DNA of 64,000 bases from Demequina oxidasica. GTDB taxonomy: Bacteria > Actinomycetota > Actinomycetes > Actinomycetales > Demequinaceae. The stretch is taken from NCBI RefSeq assembly GCF_000975115.1, contig NZ_BBRE01000002.1, positions 356,875 through 420,874 of the forward strand, written 5' to 3'. Positions within the stretch are counted from its first letter, which is position 1. Every line of letters starts with the position of its first letter. A model generated the notes under the pieces. That model saw only the letters and a program-made list of their open reading frames with translations, was not told the origin of the DNA and made no database searches. Position numbers and translations under genes: made by a program. Positions 45,544 through 55,233 of the stretch are shown in pieces.

Positions 45544-46691
45544 GGATCGGCATCGTCTGCCCGTATTCTCTTGACCGTCCTGGCGGCGTGCAGCTTCACG
45601 TGACGGATCTGGCAGAGGCGCTCATCGCGCGTGGTCACGAGGTCTCGGTCTTGGCGCCGGCAGCGCCCAATACGCCCGTGCCCGACTACGTCCAGGCCAG
45701 CGGCCGTTCTTTCCCCGTCAGTTACAACGGGTCGACCGCGCGTCTCACCTTTGGACTCCTCACCGCGGCGCGGGTGCGGCGTTGGCTTCAGGATGGACAC
45801 TTCGACGTAGTTCACCTGCATGAGCCGGGCACCATGTCGCTCAGCGTCATTGCGATGTGGGCGCGCCTCGGTCCCACGGTTGCGACCTTCCACACCTCGA
45901 ACGACCACTCACGGCTGATGCGCATCGGCAAGCCTTTTGTGAAGCCAGGCATGGAGGAGCTGGACGCGCGTATTGCTGTGTCACCCTCCGCAGACAAGAC
46001 CATCCAGCAACACCTGCGGCTCTCCGCGACACACATCATCCCCAATGGCGTGGACACCTCCGGGTATGTCGACGCAAAGCCCAAGCGCGAGTGGCAGGGG
46101 AGCAAGGCTGTGCCGACGGTCGGAATCTTGGGCCGCATGGACGAGACGCGCAAGGGACTCGACGATTTCCTTGCGATGATCCCTGCCGTGCGACGCGAGA
46201 TGCCGCGCACGCGCTTCTTGGTAGCGGGCCGGTTCTCGGACCGCGTCGCAGCCAAGGCGGCACGTGCCGGTGCGGAGATCATCGGTGAGCTCGCGGAGGA
46301 CGAAAAGGAGGTGTTCATGAGTTCAGTGGACATCTACTGCGCCCCCAACTTGGGAGGCGAGAGTTTCGGCATCGTCTTGGTAGAGGCGATGGCCGCCGGT
46401 GCGGCGGTGGTGGCGAGTGACCTCACCGCGTTCAAGGACGTGGCGACCAACGTCGAGGGCGTCGAGACGGTGGCCTTCCACAAAGTGGGTGACGCGGAGG
46501 ATCTGGCGCGCCAAGTTCTCGAATTGCTCCGCGACCCCGAGGCTCGTGCGGACCTCGCCCACCTCGGCCAGGAATGCGCCATGGAATTCGACTGGGACGT
46601 AGTGGCGCCACGAGTCCTGGAGACCTACCAAGACGCGATTAGAATGGATGCAGAATTCCATCCCCATCAGAGTAAGGAAGCAGCCTCATGA
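45540..46691 (+). CDS. pimA: Phosphatidylinositol alpha-mannosyltransferase
   Basis: 383 residues, GT4 enzyme with GT-B fold. Motifs: [20 protein letters not shown] (about 13-32), VVHLHEPG (about 90-97) and the donor-site [20 protein letters not shown] (about 274-293). It transfers mannose from GDP-mannose to the inositol ring of phosphatidylinositol, the first PIM step. ATG at 45540 overlaps the patA stop; its TGA overlaps pdxS (ATGA). Confidence 0.92.
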   Translation: MRIGIVCPYSLDRPGGVQLHVTDLAEALIARGHEVSVLAPAAPNTPVPDYVQASGRSFPVSYNGSTARLTFGLLTAARVRRWLQDGHFDVVHLHEPGTMSLSVIAMWARLGPTVATFHTSNDHSRLMRIGKPFVKPGMEELDARIAVSPSADKTIQQHLRLSATHIIPNGVDTSGYVDAKPKREWQGSKAVPTVGILGRMDETRKGLDDFLAMIPAVRREMPRTRFLVAGRFSDRVAAKAARAGAEIIGELAEDEKEVFMSSVDIYCAPNLGGESFGIVLVEAMAAGAAVVASDLTAFKDVATNVEGVETVAFHKVGDAEDLARQVLELLRDPEARADLAHLGQECAMEFDWDVVAPRVLETYQDAIRMDAEFHPHQSKEAAS

Positions 46692-47593
46692 GTCAGCCCG
46701 ATGCTAAGTCACCCCAGGTAGGTACGGACCTAGTCAAGCGCGGCATGGCCGAGATGCTCAAGGGTGGCGTGATCATGGACGTGGTCAACGCCGAGCAGGC
46801 CAAGATCGCCGAGGACGCCGGAGCCGTCGCTGTCATGGCGCTCGAGCGCGTGCCCGCTGACATCCGCGCGCAGGGAGGCGTGTCCCGCAGCAGCGACCCG
46901 GACATGATCGAATCCATCATGAAGGCCGTGTCCATCCCCGTCATGGCCAAGGCGCGCATCGGCCACTTTGTCGAGGCGCAGATCCTCGAGTCGCTCGGTG
47001 TGGACTACATCGACGAGTCCGAGGTGCTGACTCCCGCCGATTACACGCACCACATCGACAAGTGGAACTTCACCGTTCCGTTCGTGTGCGGTGCCACCAA
47101 CCTTGGTGAGGCGCTGCGTCGCATCTCCGAAGGCGCGGCCATGATCCGCTCCAAGGGCGAGGCCGGTACCGGCGACGTGTCTAACGCCACGACCCACATG
47201 CGCACCCTGCGCTCCCAGATTCTGCACCTGACCTCGATGCCCAAGGACGAGCTCTATGTGGCCGCCAAGGAACTTCAGGCCCCGCTGCAACTGGTTCAGG
47301 AAGTCGCCGCGACGGGCAAGCTTCCCGTCGTCACCTTCACCGCAGGTGGCATCGCCACGCCAGCCGATGCCGCGATGATGATGCAGCTCGGCGCCGAGGG
47401 CGTGTTCGTGGGCTCCGGAATCTTCAAGTCCGGCAACCCGGAGCAGCGCGCCAAGGCGATCGTCAAGGCCACCACGTTCTTCGACGATGCTTCCGTGGTC
47501 GCGGATGTGTCGCGCGGCCTGGGCGAGGCAATGGTCGGCATTAACGTCGACGAGGTCCCCGAGCCTCACCGCCTGGCCGAGCGCGGCTGGTAG
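46688..47593 (+). CDS. pdxS: Pyridoxal 5'-phosphate synthase, synthase subunit
   Basis: 301 residues, PdxS/Pdx1. It makes PLP from ribose-5-phosphate, glyceraldehyde-3-phosphate and ammonia supplied by PdxT. Family signatures: [20 protein letters not shown] (about 17-36), the lysine in [10 protein letters not shown] (about 86-95) and the second lysine in [12 protein letters not shown] (about 155-166); [10 protein letters not shown] (about 240) lies near the phosphate site. ATG overlaps pimA, an unusual link of cofactor and lipid genes, also seen loosely in Mycobacterium. A nudix gene separates it from pdxT. Confidence 0.97.
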   Translation: MSQPDAKSPQVGTDLVKRGMAEMLKGGVIMDVVNAEQAKIAEDAGAVAVMALERVPADIRAQGGVSRSSDPDMIESIMKAVSIPVMAKARIGHFVEAQILESLGVDYIDESEVLTPADYTHHIDKWNFTVPFVCGATNLGEALRRISEGAAMIRSKGEAGTGDVSNATTHMRTLRSQILHLTSMPKDELYVAAKELQAPLQLVQEVAATGKLPVVTFTAGGIATPADAAMMMQLGAEGVFVGSGIFKSGNPEQRAKAIVKATTFFDDASVVADVSRGLGEAMVGINVDEVPEPHRLAERGW

Positions 47594-47600
47594 GGATTTT

Positions 47601-48098
47601 TTGGCTACCTCACCCGTAGCCAGGGAAGCGGCACGCGTCCTGCTGTTCGATGCATCGGGAAGGATTCTGTTGCTGCAGGGGCATGATCCGGCGCAGCCGG
47701 GGCGCCACTGGTGGTTCACACCGGGTGGTGGGTTGGAAGGTGCGGAGACGCATCGTGAGGCGGCAGCGCGCGAGCTAGCCGAGGAGACCGGGTTTGCCAT
47801 CGCGGCTGAGCAGCTTGTGGGTCCGGTGTGGGAACGGTCGGCGCTGTTCGACTTTATGGAGACCCCTTTCGTCCAGCACGAAGAGTTCTTCCTCTCTTCC
47901 CTTGCGAGCGATGCTGTCGCAGGGTCGGTCGCGTGGACGGTCACCGAGGCGGACACCATCGATGAGTCGCGGTGGTTCTCGTTGGCGGAGTTGAACGACG
48001 TCACGATCGAGATCTTTCCGAACCAATTGAGAGAGTTGTTGACGACCGTGACGCCCTGGAATGGGCAGCTGCGGCACCTGGGAGAGGAGCACGCGTGA
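47601..48098 (+). CDS. Nudix hydrolase
   Basis: 165 residues. The nudix box is perfect: GGLEGAE, then REAAARELAEETGF, giving G-x5-E-x7-R-E-U-x-E-E-x-G-U (about residues 36-58). WFTPGGG stands just before it. It hydrolyses a nucleoside diphosphate linked to another group; the substrate is unknown. The start is TTG at 47601 with AGGGA upstream. It overlaps the pdxT start (GTGA), so pdxS, this gene and pdxT are one operon. In Mycobacterium the nudix gene stands before pdxS instead. Confidence 0.88.
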   Translation: MATSPVAREAARVLLFDASGRILLLQGHDPAQPGRHWWFTPGGGLEGAETHREAAARELAEETGFAIAAEQLVGPVWERSALFDFMETPFVQHEEFFLSSLASDAVAGSVAWTVTEADTIDESRWFSLAELNDVTIEIFPNQLRELLTTVTPWNGQLRHLGEEHA

Positions 48099-48709
48099 GC
48101 GAGCAGACCAAGCAGACCGAGGGCCCCCGTGTGGGAGTGTTGGCATTGCAGGGCGACGTGCGGGAGCACGCTGCGGTGCTGACCGCACTAGGTGCCACTG
48201 TGGTGCCGGTGCGACGCGCGGCTGAGCTCGCGCAGATTCAAGCGCTGGTGATTCCCGGGGGAGAGTCCACAACCATGGACAAGCTGCTGCGGGCATTCGG
48301 TCTACGCGACGCGGTCATTGCCGCCATCGACGGCGGGCTGCCGGTGCTGGGCTCGTGTGCCGGAATGGTTCTTCTTGCGCGCAACATTGAGGGCGGCATC
48401 GAGGGTCAGCAGACTCTGGGCGGTATCCCCATGACAGTGCGGCGCAATGCTTTTGGTCGACAGGTGGACTCCTCCGAGGTGGCGCTGGAGTGGAAGCCGG
48501 ACGGCTCTCAGATGCACGCCACGTTTATCCGGGCTCCGTGGGTCGAGGCCTACGACGCTGATGTTGAGGTGCTCGCGACGTTGGCTGGCGCGGGGGACGA
48601 CGAGGCCCATGCGGTCGCGGTCCGCTACGGCAAGCGCATCGCGACGGCATTCCATCCCGAGATCTCCGGCGACCACCGGGTGCACCAGTTGCTCCTCGAC
48701 CTGATCTAG
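48095..48709 (+). CDS. pdxT: Pyridoxal 5'-phosphate synthase, glutaminase subunit
   Basis: 204 residues, class I glutaminase that delivers ammonia to PdxS. VGVLALQGDVREH (about 14-26) is the family opening, GGESTTM (about 55-61) forms part of the oxyanion site, the nucleophile is the cysteine in GSCAGMVLLA (about residue 90), and the His/Glu of the triad are in FHPEISGD (about 187-194). GTG at 48095 overlaps the nudix stop and has GGAGAGGAG upstream. Confidence 0.95.
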   Translation: MSEQTKQTEGPRVGVLALQGDVREHAAVLTALGATVVPVRRAAELAQIQALVIPGGESTTMDKLLRAFGLRDAVIAAIDGGLPVLGSCAGMVLLARNIEGGIEGQQTLGGIPMTVRRNAFGRQVDSSEVALEWKPDGSQMHATFIRAPWVEAYDADVEVLATLAGAGDDEAHAVAVRYGKRIATAFHPEISGDHRVHQLLLDLI

Positions 48710-48712
48710 TCC

Positions 48713-48767
48713 CCAGCAGGAACTGAGTGCCGAATTCAATCCAAATCCGGCACTCAGTGCCTGCTGG
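48713..48767 (+). terminator. Long hairpin after pdxT
   Basis: CCAGCAGG (48713-48720) pairs with CCTGCTGG (48760-48767), and ACTGAGTGCCG (48722-48732) with CGGCACTCAGT (48748-48758), separated by one A/G mismatch and a 15-base AT-rich loop. No T run follows, so it may act as terminator or as a stable 3' end. A -10-like TAGACT (48800-48805) for yebC comes next. Confidence 0.6.
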
Positions 48768-48860
48768 CGCGCATGAGTGGGGGTAAGCGCGTCCTGCCCT
48801 AGACTGGAAAGCAATTCCAACTAGTCGCTACTAGGTCATCAAGATTTTCAGGGAGCCAAC

Positions 48861-49619
48861 GTGTCCGGACACTCCAAATGGGCAACGACCAAGCACAAGA
48901 AGGCCGTTGTCGACGCCAAGCGAGCAAAGGCGTTCGCGAAGCTAGTTAAGAACATCGAGGTTGCAGCACGCGACGGTGGAGCCGACATGTCCGGCAACCC
49001 CACGCTGGTGGACGCGGTTCAGAAGGCGAAGAAGTCGTCGGTTCCCAACGACAACATCGATCGTGCTGTGAAGCGGGGCGCGGGCCTCGAGGCGGGTGCC
49101 GCCAGTTACGAGACGATCATGTACGAGGCCTATGGGCCCAACGGCGTTGCCATGCTCATCGAGTGCTTGACGGACAATCGCAATCGCGCTGCCATGGAAG
49201 TGCGTACCGCGCTCACCCGCAACAACGGCACGCTTGCCGACCCCGGCTCGGTCATGTTCATGTTCTCGCGCAAGGGTCAGGTCATTGTGGCCAAGGAGGG
49301 CGACGCCAACGAGGACCACCTGATGGAGGCCACGCTCGACGCAGGCGCCGAGGACATCACGGATCTTGGTGAGCACTTTGAGGTGATCTCTGAGCCCACC
49401 GATGTGGTCGCGGTCCGCACGGCGCTGCAGGCCGCCGGACTCGACTACGAGAGTGCCGAGGCCACGTGGATGCCGTCCGTCAAGATTGAGCTCGATGTCA
49501 ATGGCGCCAAGCAGATGCTGCGCTTGATCGACGCGCTCGAGGACTGTGACGACGTTCAGAACGTCTACGCCAACATGGATGCCTCCGATGAGGTGCTCGA
49601 GGAAGCGTCCGCCGAGTAG
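48861..49619 (+). CDS. YebC/PmpR-family protein
   Basis: 252 residues, YebC family, starting [20 protein letters not shown]. Domains are complete through the C-terminal [13 protein letters not shown] and the acidic tail. Family members are described as transcriptional regulators and, more recently, as translation factors helping at polyproline stretches; the second role would fit the Pro-rich linker of SecD nearby, but that link is speculation. GTG at 48861 with AGGGAG upstream. It precedes ruvC by four bases. Confidence 0.93.
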   Translation: MSGHSKWATTKHKKAVVDAKRAKAFAKLVKNIEVAARDGGADMSGNPTLVDAVQKAKKSSVPNDNIDRAVKRGAGLEAGAASYETIMYEAYGPNGVAMLIECLTDNRNRAAMEVRTALTRNNGTLADPGSVMFMFSRKGQVIVAKEGDANEDHLMEATLDAGAEDITDLGEHFEVISEPTDVVAVRTALQAAGLDYESAEATWMPSVKIELDVNGAKQMLRLIDALEDCDDVQNVYANMDASDEVLEEASAE

Positions 49620-49623
49620 TTCT

Positions 49624-50193
49624 ATGCGCATTCTCGGTGTCGACCCGGGCCTCACCCGCTGCGGCCTTGGAGTCATCGAGGCGGGGCGTTCCCGCAAGAT
49701 CAAACTGGTAGACGTCTCCGTGGCGCGCTCCCGCCCGGACGCGGAGGTTCCGCAGCGCCTCGCCACGATTGCCGAGGCGTTCGATGCGGCACTCGACGAG
49801 CATCGGCCCGACGCGGTGGCGCTGGAGCGCGTCTTCGCGCAACACAACGTGCGTACCGTCATGGGTACGGCACAGATTTCCGGGGTGGTGATGGCGACGG
49901 CCGCACGACGCGGCATTCCAGTGGCGCTTTACACGCCCTCCGAGGTGAAGGCAGCGGTGACGGGCAGCGGCCGCGCGGACAAGGCGCAGGTGGGCTTCAT
50001 GGTCGCGAAACTTCTTGGCCTAGATTCAGTCCCCGGCCCGGCCGATGCCGCGGACGCCCTGGCCATTGCCATTGCCCATGCCTGGCGTGGGGGGATAGCG
50101 CCAACGGCCGCGGCATCTGCAGGCACGGGTAGCGTGACGCTGGCACAGCAGCGCTGGGCCGAGGCGGAGAAGGCGGCCCGCAAGCGCGGGTAG
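49624..50193 (+). CDS. ruvC: Holliday junction resolvase RuvC
   Basis: 189 residues, endonuclease that resolves Holliday junctions. Catalytic acids: Asp in [10 protein letters not shown] (about residue 7), Glu in [10 protein letters not shown] (about 68) and the Asp pair in [12 protein letters not shown] (about 140-143). Start ATG 49624, four bases after the yebC stop. The C-terminal 35 residues are Ala/Gly-rich and lie beyond the usual fold. RuvC lies just before ruvAB but is separated by a 137-base gap with an SOS-box-like site, so it is outside that control. Confidence 0.95.
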   Translation: MRILGVDPGLTRCGLGVIEAGRSRKIKLVDVSVARSRPDAEVPQRLATIAEAFDAALDEHRPDAVALERVFAQHNVRTVMGTAQISGVVMATAARRGIPVALYTPSEVKAAVTGSGRADKAQVGFMVAKLLGLDSVPGPADAADALAIAIAHAWRGGIAPTAAASAGTGSVTLAQQRWAEAEKAARKRG

Positions 50194-50264
50194 CGCGATC
50201 GCGACTCGACACCCAGTATCGCGGCGAGTCACACTCGCGACGTCCGGTCCATGGCGTAGCGTGT

Positions 50265-50280
50265 TCGTACATACGTTCGA
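50265..50280. promoter_or_regulatory. SOS box-like LexA site upstream of ruvA
   Basis: TCGTACATACGTTCGA matches the actinobacterial LexA consensus TCGAAC-N4-GTTCGA with 14 of 16 positions equal to TCGAACATATGTTCGA. It sits 51 bases before the ruvA start, and a -10-like TAGCGT (50257-50262) overlaps its left edge, where bound LexA would block transcription. Confidence 0.65.
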
Positions 50281-50330
50281 ATAGCGTCGCGGCATGCTCG
50301 TGACTCGACAGTGGTGATGGAGACAACACA

Positions 50331-50924
50331 GTGATCGCTCAGCTGCAGGGAACGGTGCTCAATGTGGGCACCTCGACCGTGATTGTCGACGTGGGCGGCC
50401 TCGGATACAGCGTGCTGTCCACTCCGGCCACGCTTGCGGAACTGCGCCTCAACCAGCCTGTCCAACTTTTCACACACCTGGTTGTCCGCGAAGACTCTCT
50501 GACCCTCTTCGGCTTCGGCACTGCATCCGAACGCGCGACGTTCGAAGCGCTGACCTCCGTACAGGGTGTGGGGCCGAGGCTCGCGCTCGCCATGCTTGCT
50601 GTGCATTCGCCTACGTCACTTGCAGAGGCCGTTGCAGCGGGAGACCGCAAGGCGCTCGAGAAGGTTCCCGGCATTGGCGCTAAGGTCGCCGCGCGGCTGC
50701 TCCTCGAACTGGGCGGAAAATTGACGTTGCCAGCTCAAGAGGGTGCGCGTGCCGTCGCCACCGATGGACGCGGCCAGGTCACGGAGGCGCTTGTCGGCCT
50801 CGGATGGAACGCCAAGGCAGCGGAGAAGGCGGTCGATGCAGTGACGGAGGGCCCCATCGGCGACGATGAGGTTTCCAATACCTTGCGCGCGGCGCTTCAG
50901 ACGCTAGGGGGATCGCGTGGCTGA
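50331..50924 (+). CDS. ruvA: Holliday junction branch migration protein RuvA
   Basis: 197 residues. OB domain (about 1-62) starting [19 protein letters not shown], tandem helix-hairpin-helix motifs [13 protein letters not shown] (about 77-89) and [16 protein letters not shown] (about 112-127), and C-terminal domain III that contacts RuvB (about 150-197). It holds the four-way junction while RuvB pumps DNA. GTG at 50331 after GATGGAG. It overlaps ruvB by eight bases. The SOS-box-like site upstream suggests DNA-damage induction. Confidence 0.95.
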   Translation: MIAQLQGTVLNVGTSTVIVDVGGLGYSVLSTPATLAELRLNQPVQLFTHLVVREDSLTLFGFGTASERATFEALTSVQGVGPRLALAMLAVHSPTSLAEAVAAGDRKALEKVPGIGAKVAARLLLELGGKLTLPAQEGARAVATDGRGQVTEALVGLGWNAKAAEKAVDAVTEGPIGDDEVSNTLRAALQTLGGSRG

Positions 50925-52017
50925 CGATGCCGTGGGCACTGAAGAATTTGGCGACGGCGATTCCTGGAGTGATGCCGATGGCCCGGCTCGCGTGGTGAGC
51001 TCCGACTCGGACGTCATTGAGCGGTCAAATGAAGCCGCGCTGCGCCCACGCAATCTTGACGAATTTGTTGGCCAGCAAGTGGTGCGCAACCAGTTGTCGC
51101 TCATGCTGCGCGCGGCGGCTTCCCGCGGTGCGGTGGCCGATCACGTGCTGTTCTCTGGCCCGCCCGGACTGGGAAAGACCACGCTCGCGATGATTGTGGC
51201 AGGGGAGATGAAGTCGACTCTGCGGGTCAGTTCAGGTCCCGCCATCCAGCACGCGGGCGACCTGGCAGCGATTTTGAGTTCGCTCGACGAGGGCGACGTA
51301 CTGTTTTTGGACGAGATTCACCGCCTTGCACGGCCCGTGGAGGAGATGCTGTATCTCGCGATGGAGGATTTCCGTGTAGACGTGGTGGTGGGCAAGGGCG
51401 CCGGCGCAACCTCGATTCCGCTGAGCCTGCCGCCCTTCACCGTCGTGGGGGCGACCACGCGTGCGGGGCTCTTGCCTGCCCCGCTGCGTGACCGGTTCGG
51501 CTTCACCGCGCACCTGGACTTCTACGAGCCCGCGGACTTGCAAAGAATCATTGTGCGGTCGGCCACGATGTTGGACTTTGGTCTCGAGGCCGACGCCGCG
51601 GGCGAGATTGCTTCCCGGTCACGGGGCACACCCCGTATCGCCAACCGTCTGCTGCGCCGGGTTCGCGACTGGGCTCAGATTCACGGCACCGGAGTAGGGG
51701 ATCTGGCGGCGGCACAGGCGGCGCTGCTTGTGTACGAAGTCGACGAACTTGGTCTGGACCGCCTGGACCGAGCAGTGCTGCGCGCGTTGTGCACCCGCTT
51801 TGGCGGGGGGCCCGTGGGTCTGTCCACGTTGGCGGTATCCGTGGGTGAGGAGACCGAGACGGTAGAGACAGTCGCCGAGCCGTTCCTGGTGCGTGAAGGC
51901 CTCATGTCGCGCAGCCCGCGAGGACGCGTTGCAACTGCGGACGCCTGGATTCACCTAGGGTTAGAACCGCCTGCAGACGCCGTGAATGGGACGCAAGCGT
52001 CGCGCCTATTCGACTAG
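50917..52017 (+). CDS. ruvB: Holliday junction branch migration ATPase RuvB
   Basis: 366 residues, AAA+ motor of branch migration. [18 protein letters not shown] (about 41-58) opens the core; Walker A is [11 protein letters not shown] (about 88-98), Walker [11 protein letters not shown] (about 127-136), sensor 1 in [11 protein letters not shown] (about 172-182), and the C-terminal winged helix is complete. The first 35 residues are acidic. GTG at 50917 lies inside ruvA. The usual next gene, yajC, is missing; secD follows 60 bases later. Confidence 0.96.
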   Translation: MADDAVGTEEFGDGDSWSDADGPARVVSSDSDVIERSNEAALRPRNLDEFVGQQVVRNQLSLMLRAAASRGAVADHVLFSGPPGLGKTTLAMIVAGEMKSTLRVSSGPAIQHAGDLAAILSSLDEGDVLFLDEIHRLARPVEEMLYLAMEDFRVDVVVGKGAGATSIPLSLPPFTVVGATTRAGLLPAPLRDRFGFTAHLDFYEPADLQRIIVRSATMLDFGLEADAAGEIASRSRGTPRIANRLLRRVRDWAQIHGTGVGDLAAAQAALLVYEVDELGLDRLDRAVLRALCTRFGGGPVGLSTLAVSVGEETETVETVAEPFLVREGLMSRSPRGRVATADAWIHLGLEPPADAVNGTQASRLFD

Positions 52018-52077
52018 GCGCGCGTTCCCGCCTAGAATCGGCTGGGCTCTGCGGAGCACTCGACCGTTAGGAACACA

Positions 52078-54024
52078 GTGTCAACAGTTAAGAAGTCAGC
52101 GCGCAAGTCGCTGATCTGGCTCGGCGCCCTCACCGCCGTCCTCTATACCGTGCTCGCCATAGGTGTCGGCACGGGAAGCACCACCTGGGCTCCGGGGCTC
52201 GGACTCGACCTCGCCGGTGGACGTCAGCTCATCCTGACCCCCGAGGTCGACAACGGCGTAGAAATCACGCAGACCGACCTTGACCAGGCCGTCGAGATTA
52301 TGCGGAACCGTGTAGACGCGAGTGGTGTGGCAGAGGCCGAGATCAGCACCCAGTACCCGAACATCGTGGTGTCACTTCCGGGTAACCCTGACCAGGCCAC
52401 TATTGATCTGGTGCGCCAGTCAGCGCAATTGCAGTTCCGAGCGGTGCTTGTGGAAGGCGCCGCCACGCCGACGGCGACCCAGCCAGTAGCCAGCCCGAGT
52501 GCCTCGGCCGATCCCGCCGAGGCGGTGGCGCCCAGCGCCAGCGCAGAACCGACTCCGAGCCCGTCCGCCTCGCAGGCATCACAATCACTGTTCCAGGCAG
52601 CCGCCACGCCAGCACCTGAAGCCAGCGATGAGTCAGCGCCGGTGCCCTCGCTGATCTCTGCGCCGGTACCGAGTGCCGATGCCTCTGCCGTACCCACCGA
52701 CACCACCGTTCCCTTCACGGAGCCTGTACCAGGGGAGACCGATCCGTCGTCCTTCGATTGGATCACCCCGGAGCTTTCCGTCGAGTACGCGCAGCTTGAC
52801 TGCTTTGATCCCGTCAATATCTCTGGACGTGACCTAGGGGAAGCGGACTACGGTCATGTGGCGTGTGGAAGCACCACCCCCGCCAAGTACATTATGGGAC
52901 CTGTTGAAATGACCGGAACCGATCTGTCGGACGCCTCTTCCGGACCGCACTACACCACCGCTGGAACCCTGGATGGCACGTACCAGGTCAACATGGAGTT
53001 CACGTCAGAGGGTGGAGCGAAGTTCGCGGAGATCACCGGTCGAATCGCGCAGCTTGAAGCTCCGCGTAACCAGTTTGCGATCATGTTGGACGGCGCCGTG
53101 CTGTCAGCACCGCGGGTCCAGCAGTCAATCACCGGTGGAAGCGCCCAGATCACCGGAAACTTCACGCAAGAAGAAGCCGCACAGCTAGCCAACCAGTTGA
53201 AGTTTGGCGCGCTGCCATTGACCTTCACAGTGCAGTCCGACGAGCAGATCTCCGCCACCCTTGGCGCCGAGCAGCTCCAGAGCGGACTTATCGCTGGCGC
53301 CATTGGCCTGGTGCTTGTCGTTATCTACTCGCTGATCCAGTACCGCGCTCTTGGTTTGGTGACCGTGGGATCGCTCGTTATCGCGGGCCTCATTAGCTTC
53401 GCGGTTATTTCCCTGTTGTCCTGGGGTATCGGGTACCGATTGTCGCTGGCAGGTGTCGCCGGATTGATCGTCGCGATCGGTATTACGGCCGACTCCTTCA
53501 TTGTCTACTTTGAACGCGTCAGAGACGAGCTCCGAGAGGGGCGCTCTCTGCATAGTGCGATCGACCACGCATGGAAGCGTGCGCGCCGCACCATCCTCGC
53601 CTCGGACGCGGTGAGCCTGCTCGCTGCCGTCGTCTTGTACACGTTTGCTGTGGGTGGCGTCCGCGGGTTCGCGTTCACGCTCGGACTCACCACACTCGTT
53701 GACATCCTCGTCGTGTTCTTGTTCACGCACCCGATTCTGGTTCTACTGGGCCGCACCAAGTTCTTTGGCGACGGGCACCCGATGTCGGGCTTTGACCCCA
53801 AGCAGCTGGGCCGCGAGACCATGTACAAGGGGCGAGGCCGTGTCGCCTCGCCAAGCACCAAGGTCATTTCGGGGAGTGCGGATCCAGACGGTGCGCAACT
53901 CACCCTCGCGGAGCGTAAGGCTGCAGCGGCTAAGGCCGCACAGCCCGCGCAGGCGGAGGGCGCCGACAACGGAGCCGGTGGTGCCACCGACCCGGCCACA
54001 GCACCGGCCGAAGGAGAGAAGTAG
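52078..54024 (+). CDS. secD: Protein translocase subunit SecD
   Basis: 648 residues, part of the SecDF complex that uses proton motive force to pull proteins across the membrane. TM1 (about 12-32) is followed by DLAGGRQLIL (about 44-53), the P1 region, and a C-terminal bundle of five helices (about 400-560) with VIYSLIQYRALG and the GITADSFIVYFERVRDEL segment. About 95 residues (roughly 127-222) of Pro/Ala/Ser/Thr-rich low-complexity sequence interrupt the periplasmic region. GTG at 52078; TAGAAT (52033-52038) is a possible -10. The C-terminal tail is Ala-rich. Confidence 0.94.
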   Translation: MSTVKKSARKSLIWLGALTAVLYTVLAIGVGTGSTTWAPGLGLDLAGGRQLILTPEVDNGVEITQTDLDQAVEIMRNRVDASGVAEAEISTQYPNIVVSLPGNPDQATIDLVRQSAQLQFRAVLVEGAATPTATQPVASPSASADPAEAVAPSASAEPTPSPSASQASQSLFQAAATPAPEASDESAPVPSLISAPVPSADASAVPTDTTVPFTEPVPGETDPSSFDWITPELSVEYAQLDCFDPVNISGRDLGEADYGHVACGSTTPAKYIMGPVEMTGTDLSDASSGPHYTTAGTLDGTYQVNMEFTSEGGAKFAEITGRIAQLEAPRNQFAIMLDGAVLSAPRVQQSITGGSAQITGNFTQEEAAQLANQLKFGALPLTFTVQSDEQISATLGAEQLQSGLIAGAIGLVLVVIYSLIQYRALGLVTVGSLVIAGLISFAVISLLSWGIGYRLSLAGVAGLIVAIGITADSFIVYFERVRDELREGRSLHSAIDHAWKRARRTILASDAVSLLAAVVLYTFAVGGVRGFAFTLGLTTLVDILVVFLFTHPILVLLGRTKFFGDGHPMSGFDPKQLGRETMYKGRGRVASPSTKVISGSADPDGAQLTLAERKAAAAKAAQPAQAEGADNGAGGATDPATAPAEGEK

Positions 54025-54026
54025 CC

Positions 54027-55109
54027 ATGGCGATGAACCTTGCAAAGTGGGGCAACTCACTTCACTCCGGAGAAAAGACGTACCCCATCGTCCAGCAGCG
54101 CAAGCGCTGGTTCTTGATCTCTGGCTTCCTGATGCTCGCGGCAATTGTGCTGTTGCTCGTCAAAGGCCTGACCTTAGGTATTGACTTTGAGGGTGGCACG
54201 CAGTTCCAGGTGTCGAACGCTAGCGACCCTGACCCCGCAATCGCGACCGAAGTCATCGCAAATGCTGCACCCGAGGAGGTGCCCGAGATCTCGATCCTGG
54301 GTACTAACGACGTATTGGTGCAGATCGGAGTCGTAGATCAGTCCGTCTCGCAAGAGATTACGGCTGAGCTCGCCGACGCATACAACGTCTCAGTTGACGA
54401 GGTGGGCTTCACTCAGATCGGACCTACCTGGGGTGCCGAGGTTGGCAAGAAGGCCGTCCAGGGTCTCATCATCTTCCTCATTCTGGTCGCGGCAGTCATC
54501 TCCATCTACTTCCGTGCATGGCGTATGGCCGCTGCTGCCATCGGCGCACTCGCGCACGACCTACTCTTCACGGTCGGCATCTATGCCCTGGTGGGCTTCG
54601 AGGTGACGCCGGCCACGGTGATTGGGTTCCTGACGATCCTTGGTTACTCCCTTTACGACACTGTGGTGGTGTTCGACAAGGTGAAGGAGAACACAACTCA
54701 TCTAACCGAGCAGAACCGCTTCACCTACGAGGAGCTCGCCAACCTCGCGGTGAACCAGACTTTGGTGCGGTCCATCAATACCTCTGTGGTGGCGTTGCTA
54801 CCTGTGAGCGCAATTCTGTTCATCGGTTCATTCCTGCTCGGCGCCGGAACCCTGAAGGACATCTCCCTCGCGCTGTTTGTCGGTATGGCAGTCGGTACGT
54901 ATTCCTCGATCTTCGTGGCGACGCCGCTTGAGGTTGCCCTGCGTATGCGGGAGCCACGTATCAAGGAGCACACCGCGATGGTGCTTGAACTCCGTGAAAG
55001 CGGTGAGGCCGACGTCGCTCACAAGGCCGATGGCTCGGTCGTTGTTGGCGCGCTCACCCCCGGTCGGCACCTCGGTACCCAGGCACAACCCAGGCGCAAG
55101 AAGAAGTAG
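54027..55109 (+). CDS. secF: Protein translocase subunit SecF
   Basis: 360 residues, partner of SecD. TM1 (about 32-52), then TLGIDFEGGTQFQV (about 50-63), the periplasmic domain, and five helices (about 145-310) including IGFLTILGYSLYDTVVVFDKVKEN (shortened here) with the conserved YDTVVVFDK (about 210-218). The C-terminus is basic (PRRKKK). ATG follows secD by two bases after AAGGAGAG. A strong hairpin terminator ends the unit. Confidence 0.95.
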   Translation: MAMNLAKWGNSLHSGEKTYPIVQQRKRWFLISGFLMLAAIVLLLVKGLTLGIDFEGGTQFQVSNASDPDPAIATEVIANAAPEEVPEISILGTNDVLVQIGVVDQSVSQEITAELADAYNVSVDEVGFTQIGPTWGAEVGKKAVQGLIIFLILVAAVISIYFRAWRMAAAAIGALAHDLLFTVGIYALVGFEVTPATVIGFLTILGYSLYDTVVVFDKVKENTTHLTEQNRFTYEELANLAVNQTLVRSINTSVVALLPVSAILFIGSFLLGAGTLKDISLALFVGMAVGTYSSIFVATPLEVALRMREPRIKEHTAMVLELRESGEADVAHKADGSVVVGALTPGRHLGTQAQPRRKKK

Positions 55110-55121
55110 CGTTCAGGATCG

Positions 55122-55162
55122 ACGCAGCACGGCCCCGCCATTGCGGCGGGGCCGTGCTGCGT
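55122..55162 (+). terminator. Terminator hairpin after secF
   Basis: A perfect 18-bp stem (55122-55139 with 55145-55162) around the loop ATTGC, very GC-rich, with only GTT following. It separates secDF from rel. TAGACT (55195-55200) downstream is the likely -10 of rel. Confidence 0.75.
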
Positions 55163-55233
55163 TGTGGCGGGTCGTTGGAACGAAGCCGCGCCGATAGACT
55201 GAGTGGACATCGACAGCGCACAGGGAGGCGACC

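Noticed and set aside
46730..48169. 479-residue antisense frame across pdxS and the nudix gene
   Set aside because: It crosses two well-supported genes and has no motif or ribosome site.
52450..52750. Apparent tandem repeats in secD suggesting a minisatellite
   Set aside because: The DNA is not an exact tandem repeat; it only encodes a low-complexity Pro/Ala/Ser/Thr linker.
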